DNA from: Lachnocurva sp029100405 | GTDB lineage: Bacteria > Bacillota > Clostridia > Lachnospirales > Lachnospiraceae | Assembly (NCBI GenBank): GCA_046263755.1 | Contig: JBJYZC010000009.1 | Coordinates: 56,745-120,744 of the forward strand | DNA length: 64,000 nucleotides | Reading direction: 5' to 3' | Shown here: in pieces, positions 8,553 to 17,082 of the stretch | Layout of the letters: each line of letters starts with the position of its first letter | Numbering within the stretch: the first letter of the stretch is position 1 | Made by a program: the position numbers and the translations under genes | The notes under the pieces: generated by a model | Seen by the model: the letters and a program-made list of their open reading frames with translations, nothing else | Database searches by the model: none | Told to the model about the DNA's origin: nothing

Positions 8553-9548
8553 ATGGAAGACGATAAGATTTTGATGGTACATGGCAGTGGCGGAAGTGCG
8601 ACCGGAGAACTGATCGATACCATCTTCGATAAGGAATTTTCAAATAAAACACTGGATCAGATGGAGGATTCGGCGGTTGTTTCGGGAAGTGGCAGGATCG
8701 CCATGACAACGGACAGCTTTGTCGTCAATCCGCCGGAATTCCGGGGAGGAGATATCGGCCGCCTCTGTGTCTGCGGAACAGTCAATGATCTTTTGATGCG
8801 GGGCGCTGTACCAAAGTATCTGACTTGCGGCTTTATTCTGGAGGAGGGCCTGTCGGTCGACCTCTTGAAACGGGTGGTCCATTCCATGGCTGAGACCGCA
8901 AAAGAGGCCGGTGTCGAGATCGTTGCAGGCGACACCAAGGTCGTAAACGGTCATGGAGAACTCTATATCAATACGGCCGGTGTCGGATTTGTTCCGGATG
9001 GACTGGAGATCTCGGCGAGTCAGGCAAAGGTTGGCGATCAGATCCTGGTTTCCGGAACCATGGGAGACCACCATGCTGCCATCTATTCTGAACGGATGAA
9101 GGTGAACAATAACATCGAGAGTGACAATGCTCCTCTGGTTGACATGGTTTCCAATCTGATCCGGGCAGGGCTCCATATCCATACCCTCCGCGACATTACC
9201 AGAGGCGGTCTGGCTACAGTCTTAAAGGAACTGGCAGAGAGCTCGAAGAAGACTTTTACCATTGAGGATGAAGAAATTCCGGTAACGAAACAAGTCCGGG
9301 ATTTCTGCGGCCTTATGGGCATGGACCCGCTTTATATGGGAAATGAAGGCAAGCTGGTCTGCATTCTTCCAAAGGAAGAAAGCGACAAGGCACTGGAGAT
9401 CATCCGAAACTCCCGCTATGGCGAAAATGCCTGCCGGATCGGAGAAGTGACGGAAGAGTCGGATGGACACCTCTATGCCCGGACCCGGATCGGCGGGGAG
9501 AGAGAACTGGATGTCCTTCAGGGAGAGGGTCTGCCTCGGATCTGCTGA
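8553..9548 (+). CDS. hypE: Hydrogenase expression/formation protein HypE
   Basis: HypE receives the carbamoyl group from HypF on its C-terminal cysteine and dehydrates it to a thiocyanate that supplies cyanide to HypD-bound iron. The 331-residue protein has the PurM-like fold marks VHGSGGSATGELI near the N-terminus and RDITRGGLATVL in the middle, and ends exactly in the canonical PRIC, so the modified cysteine is residue 331. A 75-base gap separates it from hypD. hypA and hypB, needed for nickel insertion, are not in the window. Confidence 0.96.
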   Translation: MEDDKILMVHGSGGSATGELIDTIFDKEFSNKTLDQMEDSAVVSGSGRIAMTTDSFVVNPPEFRGGDIGRLCVCGTVNDLLMRGAVPKYLTCGFILEEGLSVDLLKRVVHSMAETAKEAGVEIVAGDTKVVNGHGELYINTAGVGFVPDGLEISASQAKVGDQILVSGTMGDHHAAIYSERMKVNNNIESDNAPLVDMVSNLIRAGLHIHTLRDITRGGLATVLKELAESSKKTFTIEDEEIPVTKQVRDFCGLMGMDPLYMGNEGKLVCILPKEESDKALEIIRNSRYGENACRIGEVTEESDGHLYARTRIGGERELDVLQGEGLPRIC

Positions 9549-9557
9549 CGGGTCCTA

Positions 9558-9586
9558 TTGTAATATTTGAAAAATTTCGTTAAAAT
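9558..9586 (+). promoter_or_regulatory. Sigma-A-type promoter before comEA
   Basis: TTGTAA (9558-9563), a 17-base spacer and TAAAAT (9581-9586) fit the vegetative promoter pattern. It lies about 50 bases before the comEA start and would make the competence and two-component genes independent of the hyp operon. Confidence 0.55.
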
Positions 9587-9634
9587 ACAGTCAGTACGGG
9601 CAGAGGGCTTCTTTTTTCGAAAGGGAGTCCTGTT

Positions 9635-10369
9635 ATGAAAAAAACATTCATGAAATGCCGCCTTCTGGCTGTATTTTTTATTTTTGTCCTCCTTTTGTCC
9701 TCCTGTACGAAAACCTCCTATTTGGAAAGGAAGAAGGGGAAGGCAGAGTCCGGTCAGGAAAGTGGGAATCACTTATCTGAAGGAAAGAAGACCACCGGAG
9801 GGAAGAAGACCACCGGAGGAACGAAGACCACCGGAGGAACGAATACCACCGGAGGAAAGAAGACCACCGGAGAAACGAAGACCACCGGATCCGCTTCGGA
9901 TGGAGAATCCCGTAAGACCTGGGCCGTACATGTGACGGGAGCTGTTAAGAATCCGGGTGTCTATCAGGTGAAAGAAGGCTCCAGAGTTTTTGAGGCTCTG
10001 AATCTTGCCGGTGGACTCTGTGAGAATGCAGCAGCAGATTCTCTGAATCAGGCTGAATTTCTCCAGGACGGGCAGATGATCCGGGTCCTGACCAAAGAGG
10101 AAGCGGCACAAGATCCGCCTTCCGTTACGGAGGAAGAAAAAACAGGAGAGACCAGGCTTTCTAACGGATCAAATTCTAAAATCAATATCAACCGTGCAGG
10201 AAAAGAAGAACTTATGCAGCTCCCCGGAATCGGTGACAGTAAGGCGGAGGCCATCCTGGCCTGGCGGAAGGAGCATGGGAATTTTACTTCTGTAGATGAT
10301 CTGAAGGCAATCAGAGGAATCAAGGATGGAGTTCTGAATAAGATCAGAGACCGCTGTACGGTGAGTTAA
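9635..10369 (+). CDS. comEA: ComEA-like DNA-binding lipoprotein
   Basis: A 244-residue competence protein that should bind incoming DNA outside the membrane for transfer to ComEC. The N-terminus is a lipoprotein signal ending LLLSSC (Cys24). Residues 51-86 are six hexapeptide units of the KKTTGG/TKTTGG kind. Next come an SLBB domain (AVHVTGAVKNPGVYQVKEGS and following, about 95-150) and a C-terminal helix-hairpin-helix domain (NINRAGKEELMQLPGIG to IRGIKDG, about 183-240). ComEA of model organisms is anchored by a transmembrane helix, so the lipid anchor plus Thr/Gly spacer is a variation. The shared job with comEC, 3 kb downstream, supports the call. Confidence 0.92.
   Translation: MKKTFMKCRLLAVFFIFVLLLSSCTKTSYLERKKGKAESGQESGNHLSEGKKTTGGKKTTGGTKTTGGTNTTGGKKTTGETKTTGSASDGESRKTWAVHVTGAVKNPGVYQVKEGSRVFEALNLAGGLCENAAADSLNQAEFLQDGQMIRVLTKEEAAQDPPSVTEEEKTGETRLSNGSNSKININRAGKEELMQLPGIGDSKAEAILAWRKEHGNFTSVDDLKAIRGIKDGVLNKIRDRCTVS
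9785..9892 (+). repeat. Six 18-base tandem repeats within comEA
   Basis: Six in-frame copies of an 18-base unit close to AAGAAGACCACCGGAGGA encode the hexapeptide K/T-K/N-T-T-G-G/E/S. The copies are nearly identical, so copy number can probably change by slippage without a frameshift, altering the spacer between lipid anchor and DNA-binding domains. Confidence 0.9.
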
Positions 10370-10400
10370 TTAATAACAATCTGGATCGAGGATAGTGAAA

Positions 10401-11090
10401 ATGGCAAAAAGGGTTTTGGTAGTAGATGATGAAAAGCTGATCGTAAAGGGAATTCGTTTCAGCCTGGAGCAGGACGGCTACGAAGTAGACTGTGCTTATG
10501 ACGGGGAAGATGCTTTAGCACATGCCAAGGAGAATTCCTATGATATGATTCTTCTTGACATCATGCTTCCCAAACTGGACGGCTATCAGGTCTGCCAGCA
10601 GATCCGCGAATTTTCCAAGGTTCCGATCATTATGCTGACGGCAAAATCAGACGATATCGATAAGATCTTAGGCTTGGACTATGGAGCTGACGATTATATC
10701 ACAAAGCCTTTTAATATTCTGGAGGTCAAGGCCAGAATCAAGGCCATCATGCGTCGGACCAGTCCGGAAGTCCCTGAGCAGGAGAAGAAGGAAGAGATCG
10801 AAAGCGGCGATATTCGAATGAACATAGAGAACCGCCGTGTCTATGTCAAGGGTCAGGAACTGAATCTGACCGGGAAGGAATTTGACCTCCTCCTTCTTCT
10901 GGTAGAGAATCCTGGTAATGTCTATTCCAGAGAAAGTCTTTTAAATAAGATCTGGGGAGAAGATTATCCTGGCGATGCCAGAACGGTAGATGTCCATATC
11001 CGCCGCCTCAGGGAAAAGCTGGAGCCCAATCCCTCGGATCCCCGTTATGTCCATACCAAATGGGGTGTCGGCTACTATTATCAGGTCTAG
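10401..11090 (+). CDS. OmpR/PhoB-family response regulator
   Basis: A 229-residue two-component response regulator. The receiver domain has the acidic pair Asp9/Asp10, the phosphoacceptor Asp53 in LLDIMLPKLDG and the conserved lysine in MLTAKS. The C-terminal winged-helix domain (about 130-229) contains LTGKEFDLLLLL and the recognition segment RTVDVHIRRLREKLE. I chose ATG 10401 over GTG 10395 because GAGGA (10388-10392) is 8 bases from the ATG. It is followed after 15 bases by its kinase and then by a GerMN lipoprotein. Target genes are unknown; the flanking comEA and comEC are candidates only by position. Confidence 0.93.
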   Translation: MAKRVLVVDDEKLIVKGIRFSLEQDGYEVDCAYDGEDALAHAKENSYDMILLDIMLPKLDGYQVCQQIREFSKVPIIMLTAKSDDIDKILGLDYGADDYITKPFNILEVKARIKAIMRRTSPEVPEQEKKEEIESGDIRMNIENRRVYVKGQELNLTGKEFDLLLLLVENPGNVYSRESLLNKIWGEDYPGDARTVDVHIRRLREKLEPNPSDPRYVHTKWGVGYYYQV

Positions 11091-11105
11091 TCTGGAAGAA
11101 AAGAA

Positions 11106-12629
11106 ATGAAGGATAAACTATTTCGTTTTTTTGGCGGTATCCGCTTTCTGGCCTTTCTGGTTACTTTTTTGGCTGCTCTCATGCCGGTCGGACTGGTCAC
11201 ATACACCTTTCTCCACCTCTATGAGAGCCGACAGATCAGCACGGACTATTCGCAGATCACCAGTCAGTCCAAGCTTTTGTCCAATCAGATCGCAACCACC
11301 GGCTATCTGAATGATCCCAGCCGGGTCGATTTCTTAAATGCAGAACTTACGGCCATGGCGAATGCCTATTCCGGCAGAATCATGGTCATAGACAGTTCTC
11401 TTCATGTGGTGAAGGATACCTATGGGGCAGAAGAGGGGCGTACCATCGTCTGGTCCAATGCGGTTCGGGCTGCCAGAGGAGAGACCTCCTATATGGTGGA
11501 CCGGAAGGATCATGCAATCATTGTTGCAGCACCCATCCAGAATCTGAGTTACATTAAGGACAATGATCAGAAGACAAGCAATACCGACAATATTCAAAGC
11601 CCGGACGTAAGTCCGAAAAAGCCCATCAACGACAGCCCCTATCTCGGCGTTCTTTTGACTGTGAAATCAACGGATTATATTTCTCAAAACATCGCCTTCT
11701 ATCAGGACACCGGCTGGGAAGTCGTGCTTTTGACCATGATTTTCGCCGGGCTTCTGGCTTTCTTCTTCTCGAACTTTTTGTCAACTCCGCTTCGGCGGAT
11801 CGTTGAACGGATCCCGAAGATCCGGGATGATTCCGAGGATTCTCTGCCGGTACGCGGTTTTCGGGAGGCCAGAGATATTGCAGTCGAATTCAATGATTTC
11901 AAGCAGAAAATGCAGACCATTGACGCATCCCGGTCTGAATTTGTTTCGAATGTGTCGCATGAGTTGAAGACGCCTCTGGCTTCGATCAAGGTCCTGGCCG
12001 ATTCCATTAATTCTATGGGCGATCAGGCTCCGGTGGAGATGTATCGGGAGTTTATGGGCGATATTACCCATGAGATCGACCGGGAGACTTCCATCATTAA
12101 CGATCTCTTGTCCCTGGTCAAGATGGATAAATCCGGCGTCAGCCTGGATATCCGATCCATGAATTTAAACGATGTCATGGAGTCGCTTTTGCGGCGGCTC
12201 AGACCTCTGGCAGAGAAGCAAGGCGTGGAACTTGTCATGGAGAGTTTTCGGCCGGTCATCTGCGATATCGATGAGGTGAAATTCACTCTGGCCATCATGA
12301 ATCTGGTGGAGAATGCCATTAAATACAATCATGAAGGCGGCTGGGTCCATGTCACTCTGAATTCGGACTACGAGTTTTCTTATATCAAGGTCAAGGATTC
12401 CGGCATGGGGATCCCGGAGGATTCCATCGACCATATTTTCGAGCGTTTCTATCGGGTGGACAAATCCCATTCAAGGGAGATCGGCGGTACAGGCCTGGGT
12501 CTTGCCATCACATGGAATGTCATAAAGCTTCATCACGGAGAGATCAAGGTTTCCTCGGTTCTGGGAGAGGGGACGACCTTCGATGTCCGGATTCCTTTGA
12601 AGTATATTAAAGAGGAGGATAAGGCATGA
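11106..12629 (+). CDS. Membrane sensor histidine kinase (HAMP-HisKA)
   Basis: A 507-residue sensor kinase paired with the response regulator just upstream. The layout is a first transmembrane helix (about 14-37), a large extracytoplasmic domain (about 38-203), a second helix (about 206-225), a HAMP linker, and HisKA with the phosphorylated His285 in FVSNVSHELKTPL. The ATPase domain shows NLVENAIKY, DSGMGIPE and GGTGLGLAI. The stop overlaps the next start by 4 bases (ATGA), so the lipoprotein is translationally coupled to it. The ligand cannot be told from the sequence. Confidence 0.94.
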   Translation: MKDKLFRFFGGIRFLAFLVTFLAALMPVGLVTYTFLHLYESRQISTDYSQITSQSKLLSNQIATTGYLNDPSRVDFLNAELTAMANAYSGRIMVIDSSLHVVKDTYGAEEGRTIVWSNAVRAARGETSYMVDRKDHAIIVAAPIQNLSYIKDNDQKTSNTDNIQSPDVSPKKPINDSPYLGVLLTVKSTDYISQNIAFYQDTGWEVVLLTMIFAGLLAFFFSNFLSTPLRRIVERIPKIRDDSEDSLPVRGFREARDIAVEFNDFKQKMQTIDASRSEFVSNVSHELKTPLASIKVLADSINSMGDQAPVEMYREFMGDITHEIDRETSIINDLLSLVKMDKSGVSLDIRSMNLNDVMESLLRRLRPLAEKQGVELVMESFRPVICDIDEVKFTLAIMNLVENAIKYNHEGGWVHVTLNSDYEFSYIKVKDSGMGIPEDSIDHIFERFYRVDKSHSREIGGTGLGLAITWNVIKLHHGEIKVSSVLGEGTTFDVRIPLKYIKEEDKA

Positions 12630-13558
12630 GGAAGAAATGGATACCGATCCTTCTGATTTTCTGCTTTCTCCTTTCGGCACTCAGCGCCTGCGGTAAGAAA
12701 GAGAAGCACTCGGAATATGTTCTCTATGATTTAAATGCAGACCGGACGGATTTTCTTCAGGAAGATTATACGCCGACACAAACCGGGGCGAAGGATATGG
12801 CGGAAGAGATGTTATCGGCCCTGTCCGCAGACCATTCCAATGGAAATAAACTTCGTCCCATCCCAAGTGAAGTCAGTATCCAGTCCGTGAAGATGAATCC
12901 GGAAAGCGGGCTTCTTACCATTTCCTTCTCGCGTGCCTATGGCAACCTGACCGGGGCAGAAGAAGCGATGACAAGAGCTGCTATTGTAAAGACCCTGCTT
13001 CAGATCCGGGGAGTGACCATGGTGGATTTCCAGATTGAAGGGATTGAGCTTGTCGATGGAAATGGCAATGTTGTCGGTGCAATGGATGAAAACAGTTTCG
13101 TCGATGGGATGACGAGTCAATACAGCCCCAAGAACACGACAGAGCTTATGCTTTACTATCCGAGTGCGGACGGTGCTTCTCTTGTAGCAAAAAAGCAGAA
13201 GATCACCTATTCCAGCAATGTGCCGGTCTATCGTGTTGCCCTGAATTATCTGCAGAAGAAACCGAAGGACAGTGATCTGCATCCGGCCTTTCCTTCTGCG
13301 AGTAAAGTGCTGTCGATGACAGTGGCAGACAGTATCTGCTATTTGAATTTCGACAGCAGTTTCAGAACCAGTAATCCGAATGTGCCCTTGAAGACAGCTA
13401 TCTATTCCATCGTAGACACCTTAACCGAGCTGTCCTCAATCAAAGGCGTACAGATCAGTATCAATGGAGAGAATGTATCACTTTCGGATGACAACGATAA
13501 CGGTGTGATCTTCCACCGGGATATGTCTTTGGTTCAGGAAAATAAGGATGGACAGTAA
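12626..13558 (+). CDS. GerMN-domain lipoprotein coupled to the two-component system
   Basis: A 310-residue predicted lipoprotein: signal peptide with lipobox LSAC (Cys22), then two regions resembling GerMN domains (about 60-165 and 190-295). The second contains LNFDSSFR, TAIYSIVDTLTELSSIKGVQISINGE, and the first GLLTISFSRAYGNLTGAEEAMTRAAIVKTLLQIRGV in overlapping form. GerM of Bacillus is a sporulation and germination protein, but this domain also occurs in LpqB, the lipoprotein encoded with MtrA-MtrB in Actinobacteria. Because it is coupled to the kinase gene by a 4-base overlap, I infer a role in modulating the sensor outside the membrane rather than in spore formation. Confidence 0.8.
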   Translation: MRKKWIPILLIFCFLLSALSACGKKEKHSEYVLYDLNADRTDFLQEDYTPTQTGAKDMAEEMLSALSADHSNGNKLRPIPSEVSIQSVKMNPESGLLTISFSRAYGNLTGAEEAMTRAAIVKTLLQIRGVTMVDFQIEGIELVDGNGNVVGAMDENSFVDGMTSQYSPKNTTELMLYYPSADGASLVAKKQKITYSSNVPVYRVALNYLQKKPKDSDLHPAFPSASKVLSMTVADSICYLNFDSSFRTSNPNVPLKTAIYSIVDTLTELSSIKGVQISINGENVSLSDDNDNGVIFHRDMSLVQENKDGQ

Positions 13559-13564
13559 CAGATA

Positions 13565-13594
13565 ATTTCATAAATTTCATAAATTTCATAAATT
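13565..13594 (+). repeat. Three 10-base direct repeats before comEC
   Basis: The sequence ATTTCATAAA occurs three times head to tail directly ahead of the comEC ribosome binding site (GGGAGG at 13600-13605). The unit is AT-rich and unstructured, so it should keep the start region open; a change of copy number would alter the comEC leader. Confidence 0.8.
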
Positions 13595-13612
13595 AATTTG
13601 GGAGGAACCTGA

Positions 13613-16081
13613 ATGAAGCGACCGCTCTTTTTCCTTGCGATCGCATTCGTGTCAGGGATCTGCTTCGGAAGAGGACTTTGCCCGGATGGATTCACGATCC
13701 TTCTCTTGGCTTTGACTGGTTTTTTTATCATTTTTCATCAGTACATGAAAGAAAAAACCAGGCTTTTTCCTCTCCTTCTTGTATGTTCTTTGTTGGTTTT
13801 CCTTTTTGCATCTTGCTATAGCAGAGCTTCGATGGCAAAAGCCGGGAAAGAAAGGGCACTTTTGGAAAGCTGTAAGGGAAGAGTGGAAGTTACGGGAACC
13901 GTCTCTTCTCTTGTTCAAAATGAGGACAAGATGCAGTGCATCCTGACCGATGCTAAGGTTATCACTTCCCATGGAATCCTCACCCCCGGATCCCTTCTTA
14001 TTTATCCGCTTATTGAAGAAGACGGAGGGGCTGCCGAAAGGAGCCAAGCTTATACTCCCGGCAGACGGATCCGTCTGAAAGGCGAGATTTCTTCCCTGGA
14101 TCCAGAGAGAAATCCCGGTAATTTTGATGCCCAAACCTTCTATGAGGCGAGGGGAATTCTCTGCGCAGTCAAAAATGCAGATCTGATCGAATCCATCGCC
14201 GGCCGAACCCCGGTCGATGGCTGTCGGTCTCTTTTTCATGCCATTCGAAACCGCATGAATCGAACCTACCAGAGAGCTTTGCCGGGCGAAGAGGGCGGCC
14301 TCCTGTCTTCCATGACCTTAGGAAGCCGGGATCTCTTGACGGAAGACATGAAAGATCTTTTCCAGAAGGCAGGCCTGATTCATCTCATGGCAGTCTCCGG
14401 AACCCACATTCAGGTGGTCGCTTCCCGTCTCTATAAGAAAATGAAGAAAAAGGGCGCAGGTCTCCTTCTTTCCGGACTTGTGTCCGGCTTTGCGGCGGTA
14501 TTTTACGGAGCTCTCTGCGGGAGTTCCCTGTCCACAGAGCGGGCGGTCGGCATGTTCCTTCTTCTGATTTTCGGTGACTTCCTTGGCAGGGCCTATGATA
14601 GTTTGACAGGCCTTGGCCTTTTGGCTGTCTTCCTCTTACTAAAGCATCCGGCTGCCATCGAGGATTCGGGCTTTCTTTTTTCCTTTTCGGCAGTTCTTCT
14701 GATGGTTCTCTTTCAGAGCCCCCTTCAGACTGCCTATCAGGCTTACTGTAAGGATCGCTTTGAGAAAAAGTATCGGAGAAAAGTGGGAGAGCGCTTTCTT
14801 TTATCACTGCCGGAGCAGGCCCTGTCGAAATTTCTTTCGGCCTTGTCCTTCCAGATTGCGACGCTTCCCTTGATGGCGGCATTGTTTTATGAGATACCGG
14901 TCTATGTTTTTCTTCTGAATCTTCTGGTCCTGCCGCTCTTTCCCATTCTCCTTATGATGGGGCTCTTTTTTGGCCTCTTGATATGCTTTCTGCCTCTGGA
15001 TTTTCTCCTTCTTCCCTGCCATCTGATTCTCTATCTCTACGAGTGGACGGCGGATCTGTCACAGAGCCTGCCCGGCAGCCGGCTGATCGTCGGAAAGCCG
15101 CCTTCGGCCCTGATCCTGATTTACTATCTGATCCTTTTTGGATTGATGCGACTGATCCAGAGAAAGATAGACCTCCCGAAAGTCTTCGGCCTTATCGCTT
15201 TAAGTCTCCTTCTTATCGTAAGAAGGCCTGCGGCAAGCCATATTGATATGCTGGATCTGGGGCAGGGGGACGGCATACTGATCCATGACAAGAGTGGGGC
15301 CGATCTCATGGTGGATGGCGGAAGCAGTGATGTTGGTCGGGTGGGGACCTATCGGATTCTTCCCTATCTGAAAGAGGAAGGGATCCGACACCTGGATTCC
15401 TGGGTCATTTCCCATACCGATGAAGACCATATCTGCGGCATGGAAGAAGTCATCGAAGCGGATTATCCGATCGGACAGATTATTATCGCGAAAGGTATGC
15501 CGAGAGATCAGAATTGGGAGGAGATCGAAAAGCTGGCAGAGGAGCATGGGATCCCGGTACGGGAGGTCTTGCCGGGAGACCGGCTGGTCTTCGGAGAGAG
15601 CAGTTTGACCTTCCTCTATCCCTTGTCGAAAGAAGCCGGGAGTCCGGAGGATAAAAATGATCTCTGCCTCAGTTTCTGGCTGGAGAATGGAGATTTTACC
15701 GGCATGTTTACGGGAGATCTGGCTATGGAGGGTGAGAATGGGATCATGAATACGGATCTGTTTCAGGAACTGTTGAACAGAGATCGGGATCATAAACTTT
15801 CCTGCCTCAAAGTCGGTCATCATGGCTCGGCCACTTCTTCCGGTTCTGATTGGCTGGACCTCCTGTCACCGGAAACGGCTATCATTTCAGCAGGGCAAAA
15901 CAACCGCTATGGCCATCCATCGAAGGAAACCATACAGAGGCTGGAGGAGAGACAGATCCCCTGGCATCTGACGGCCCGGGAAGGAATGATCCGGGTTGGG
16001 ATGGAAGAGGGAAGAAAAAAGGTTCGGGTTTCTAGTTACAGTAGGACAGCATCAGGACTTCGACGGCCAGGCGGGGGTTGA
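13613..16081 (+). CDS. comEC: DNA internalization protein ComEC/Rec2
   Basis: The 822-residue channel for single-stranded DNA uptake. Hydrophobic N-terminal helices and a soluble DUF4131-like domain (about 1-200) lead into the competence membrane domain, which contains LIHLMAVSGTHIQ and many helices (about 250-530). The C-terminal third is a metallo-beta-lactamase domain with LDLGQGDGILI, VDGGSSDVG, SHTDEDHICGME, VGHHGSATSS and SAGQNNRYGHPS. ATG 13613 follows GGGAGG by 7 bases. The last 17 codons overlap holA on the other strand by 50 bases. A full-length ComEC with intact motifs indicates that natural transformation is at least encoded. Confidence 0.95.
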   Translation: MKRPLFFLAIAFVSGICFGRGLCPDGFTILLLALTGFFIIFHQYMKEKTRLFPLLLVCSLLVFLFASCYSRASMAKAGKERALLESCKGRVEVTGTVSSLVQNEDKMQCILTDAKVITSHGILTPGSLLIYPLIEEDGGAAERSQAYTPGRRIRLKGEISSLDPERNPGNFDAQTFYEARGILCAVKNADLIESIAGRTPVDGCRSLFHAIRNRMNRTYQRALPGEEGGLLSSMTLGSRDLLTEDMKDLFQKAGLIHLMAVSGTHIQVVASRLYKKMKKKGAGLLLSGLVSGFAAVFYGALCGSSLSTERAVGMFLLLIFGDFLGRAYDSLTGLGLLAVFLLLKHPAAIEDSGFLFSFSAVLLMVLFQSPLQTAYQAYCKDRFEKKYRRKVGERFLLSLPEQALSKFLSALSFQIATLPLMAALFYEIPVYVFLLNLLVLPLFPILLMMGLFFGLLICFLPLDFLLLPCHLILYLYEWTADLSQSLPGSRLIVGKPPSALILIYYLILFGLMRLIQRKIDLPKVFGLIALSLLLIVRRPAASHIDMLDLGQGDGILIHDKSGADLMVDGGSSDVGRVGTYRILPYLKEEGIRHLDSWVISHTDEDHICGMEEVIEADYPIGQIIIAKGMPRDQNWEEIEKLAEEHGIPVREVLPGDRLVFGESSLTFLYPLSKEAGSPEDKNDLCLSFWLENGDFTGMFTGDLAMEGENGIMNTDLFQELLNRDRDHKLSCLKVGHHGSATSSGSDWLDLLSPETAIISAGQNNRYGHPSKETIQRLEERQIPWHLTAREGMIRVGMEEGRKKVRVSSYSRTASGLRRPGGG

Positions 16082-17024
16082 TCCTGCCGCTTTTGGCTCT
16101 CTCTTCCAGATCGGCAGCATCCTGTAATAGCTTTTTCATATCCGAAATAGTAAAGCGCCGGGCCAGGTTCAGATTCCGATTGACATAGAAACTGGGCATA
16201 CCGGAAGTCTTGGCAATCGCTGCATTGTCATAATGCTGGGCATCCATCTCCTTGGCCAGAAGAAGCTGACGAAACTGACGCTCGATCAGAGCCAGGATGC
16301 CGAGCGGATCCTCTTTGGATTCCAAAAGTCCCTGATAATAGGACATGACCTTGTCTGCATTTTTTTCGGAAATGGCAGAGATCATGTCGAAGATCCGGGA
16401 TTCGGCCTGACCGGCACAGATCATGTCCACGTCCTCGACCGTGATTTCTTCCCGGTCACCGACATAACTCATCAATTTTTCAAATTCGGTATCCATGAGA
16501 TCCATACTGGATCCGGTTCGGGTGTGGAAATCCTCCCAGGCCTGCCGCCGCATCATCTTGCCGGCCCGCCGCAGCCGGGCACCGATCCAGGTCATGAGGT
16601 CCCTTTCCTTCAAAGTCTCGAAAAGGACCGGCTGGCAGTCCTGGCTTTTCACGATGGCCTTGAAACAGCCATTTCTCTTGTCTACAGCACTTTCTACGAA
16701 AATATAGATCGTGCCTTCCGGGATCCCTTTTTCAATATACTTTGCGAAGGCATCGTGCTTCGTTTTGAAAAATAAGCTGTCTTCCACCAGAATGACCCGG
16801 TGGTCGGCGAAAAAGGGCAGGGTATCTCCCAGGTCCATGAGGCTTTTTTCATCAATATCCTTGCCCTGATAGTGATTGAAATTCATCTGATCATCCGGTC
16901 GGACCAGGGCCCGAATGAGCTTATGCTTATAGGTCCGCTTGAGATAGGGCTCCTCGCCATAGAGGAGATAGAGATGGTGGAACTGACCACGCTTCAGGTC
17001 ATTTTCGATGGGGTTGGTATACAT
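16032..17024 (-). CDS. holA: DNA polymerase III delta subunit
   Basis: A 330-residue clamp-loader subunit that opens the beta clamp. N-terminal QFHHLYLLYGEEPYLKR and the segments FFADHRVILVEDS and LALIERQFRQLLLAKEM are typical of Gram-positive HolA (YqeN). The start ATG at 17022-17024 has AAAGG 6 bases upstream on this strand. It probably shares a transcript with apbE, 58 bases upstream of it. Its 3' end runs 50 bases into the end of comEC, so the two transcripts must overlap. Confidence 0.93.
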   Translation of the reverse strand: MYTNPIENDLKRGQFHHLYLLYGEEPYLKRTYKHKLIRALVRPDDQMNFNHYQGKDIDEKSLMDLGDTLPFFADHRVILVEDSLFFKTKHDAFAKYIEKGIPEGTIYIFVESAVDKRNGCFKAIVKSQDCQPVLFETLKERDLMTWIGARLRRAGKMMRRQAWEDFHTRTGSSMDLMDTEFEKLMSYVGDREEITVEDVDMICAGQAESRIFDMISAISEKNADKVMSYYQGLLESKEDPLGILALIERQFRQLLLAKEMDAQHYDNAAIAKTSGMPSFYVNRNLNLARRFTISDMKKLLQDAADLEERAKSGRINPRLAVEVLMLSYCN

Positions 17025-17082
17025 TTCATGCCTTTCTAAGCGAATACTTTCATTTTTTGGATCTGTAGAAATTCCCGGTCGG

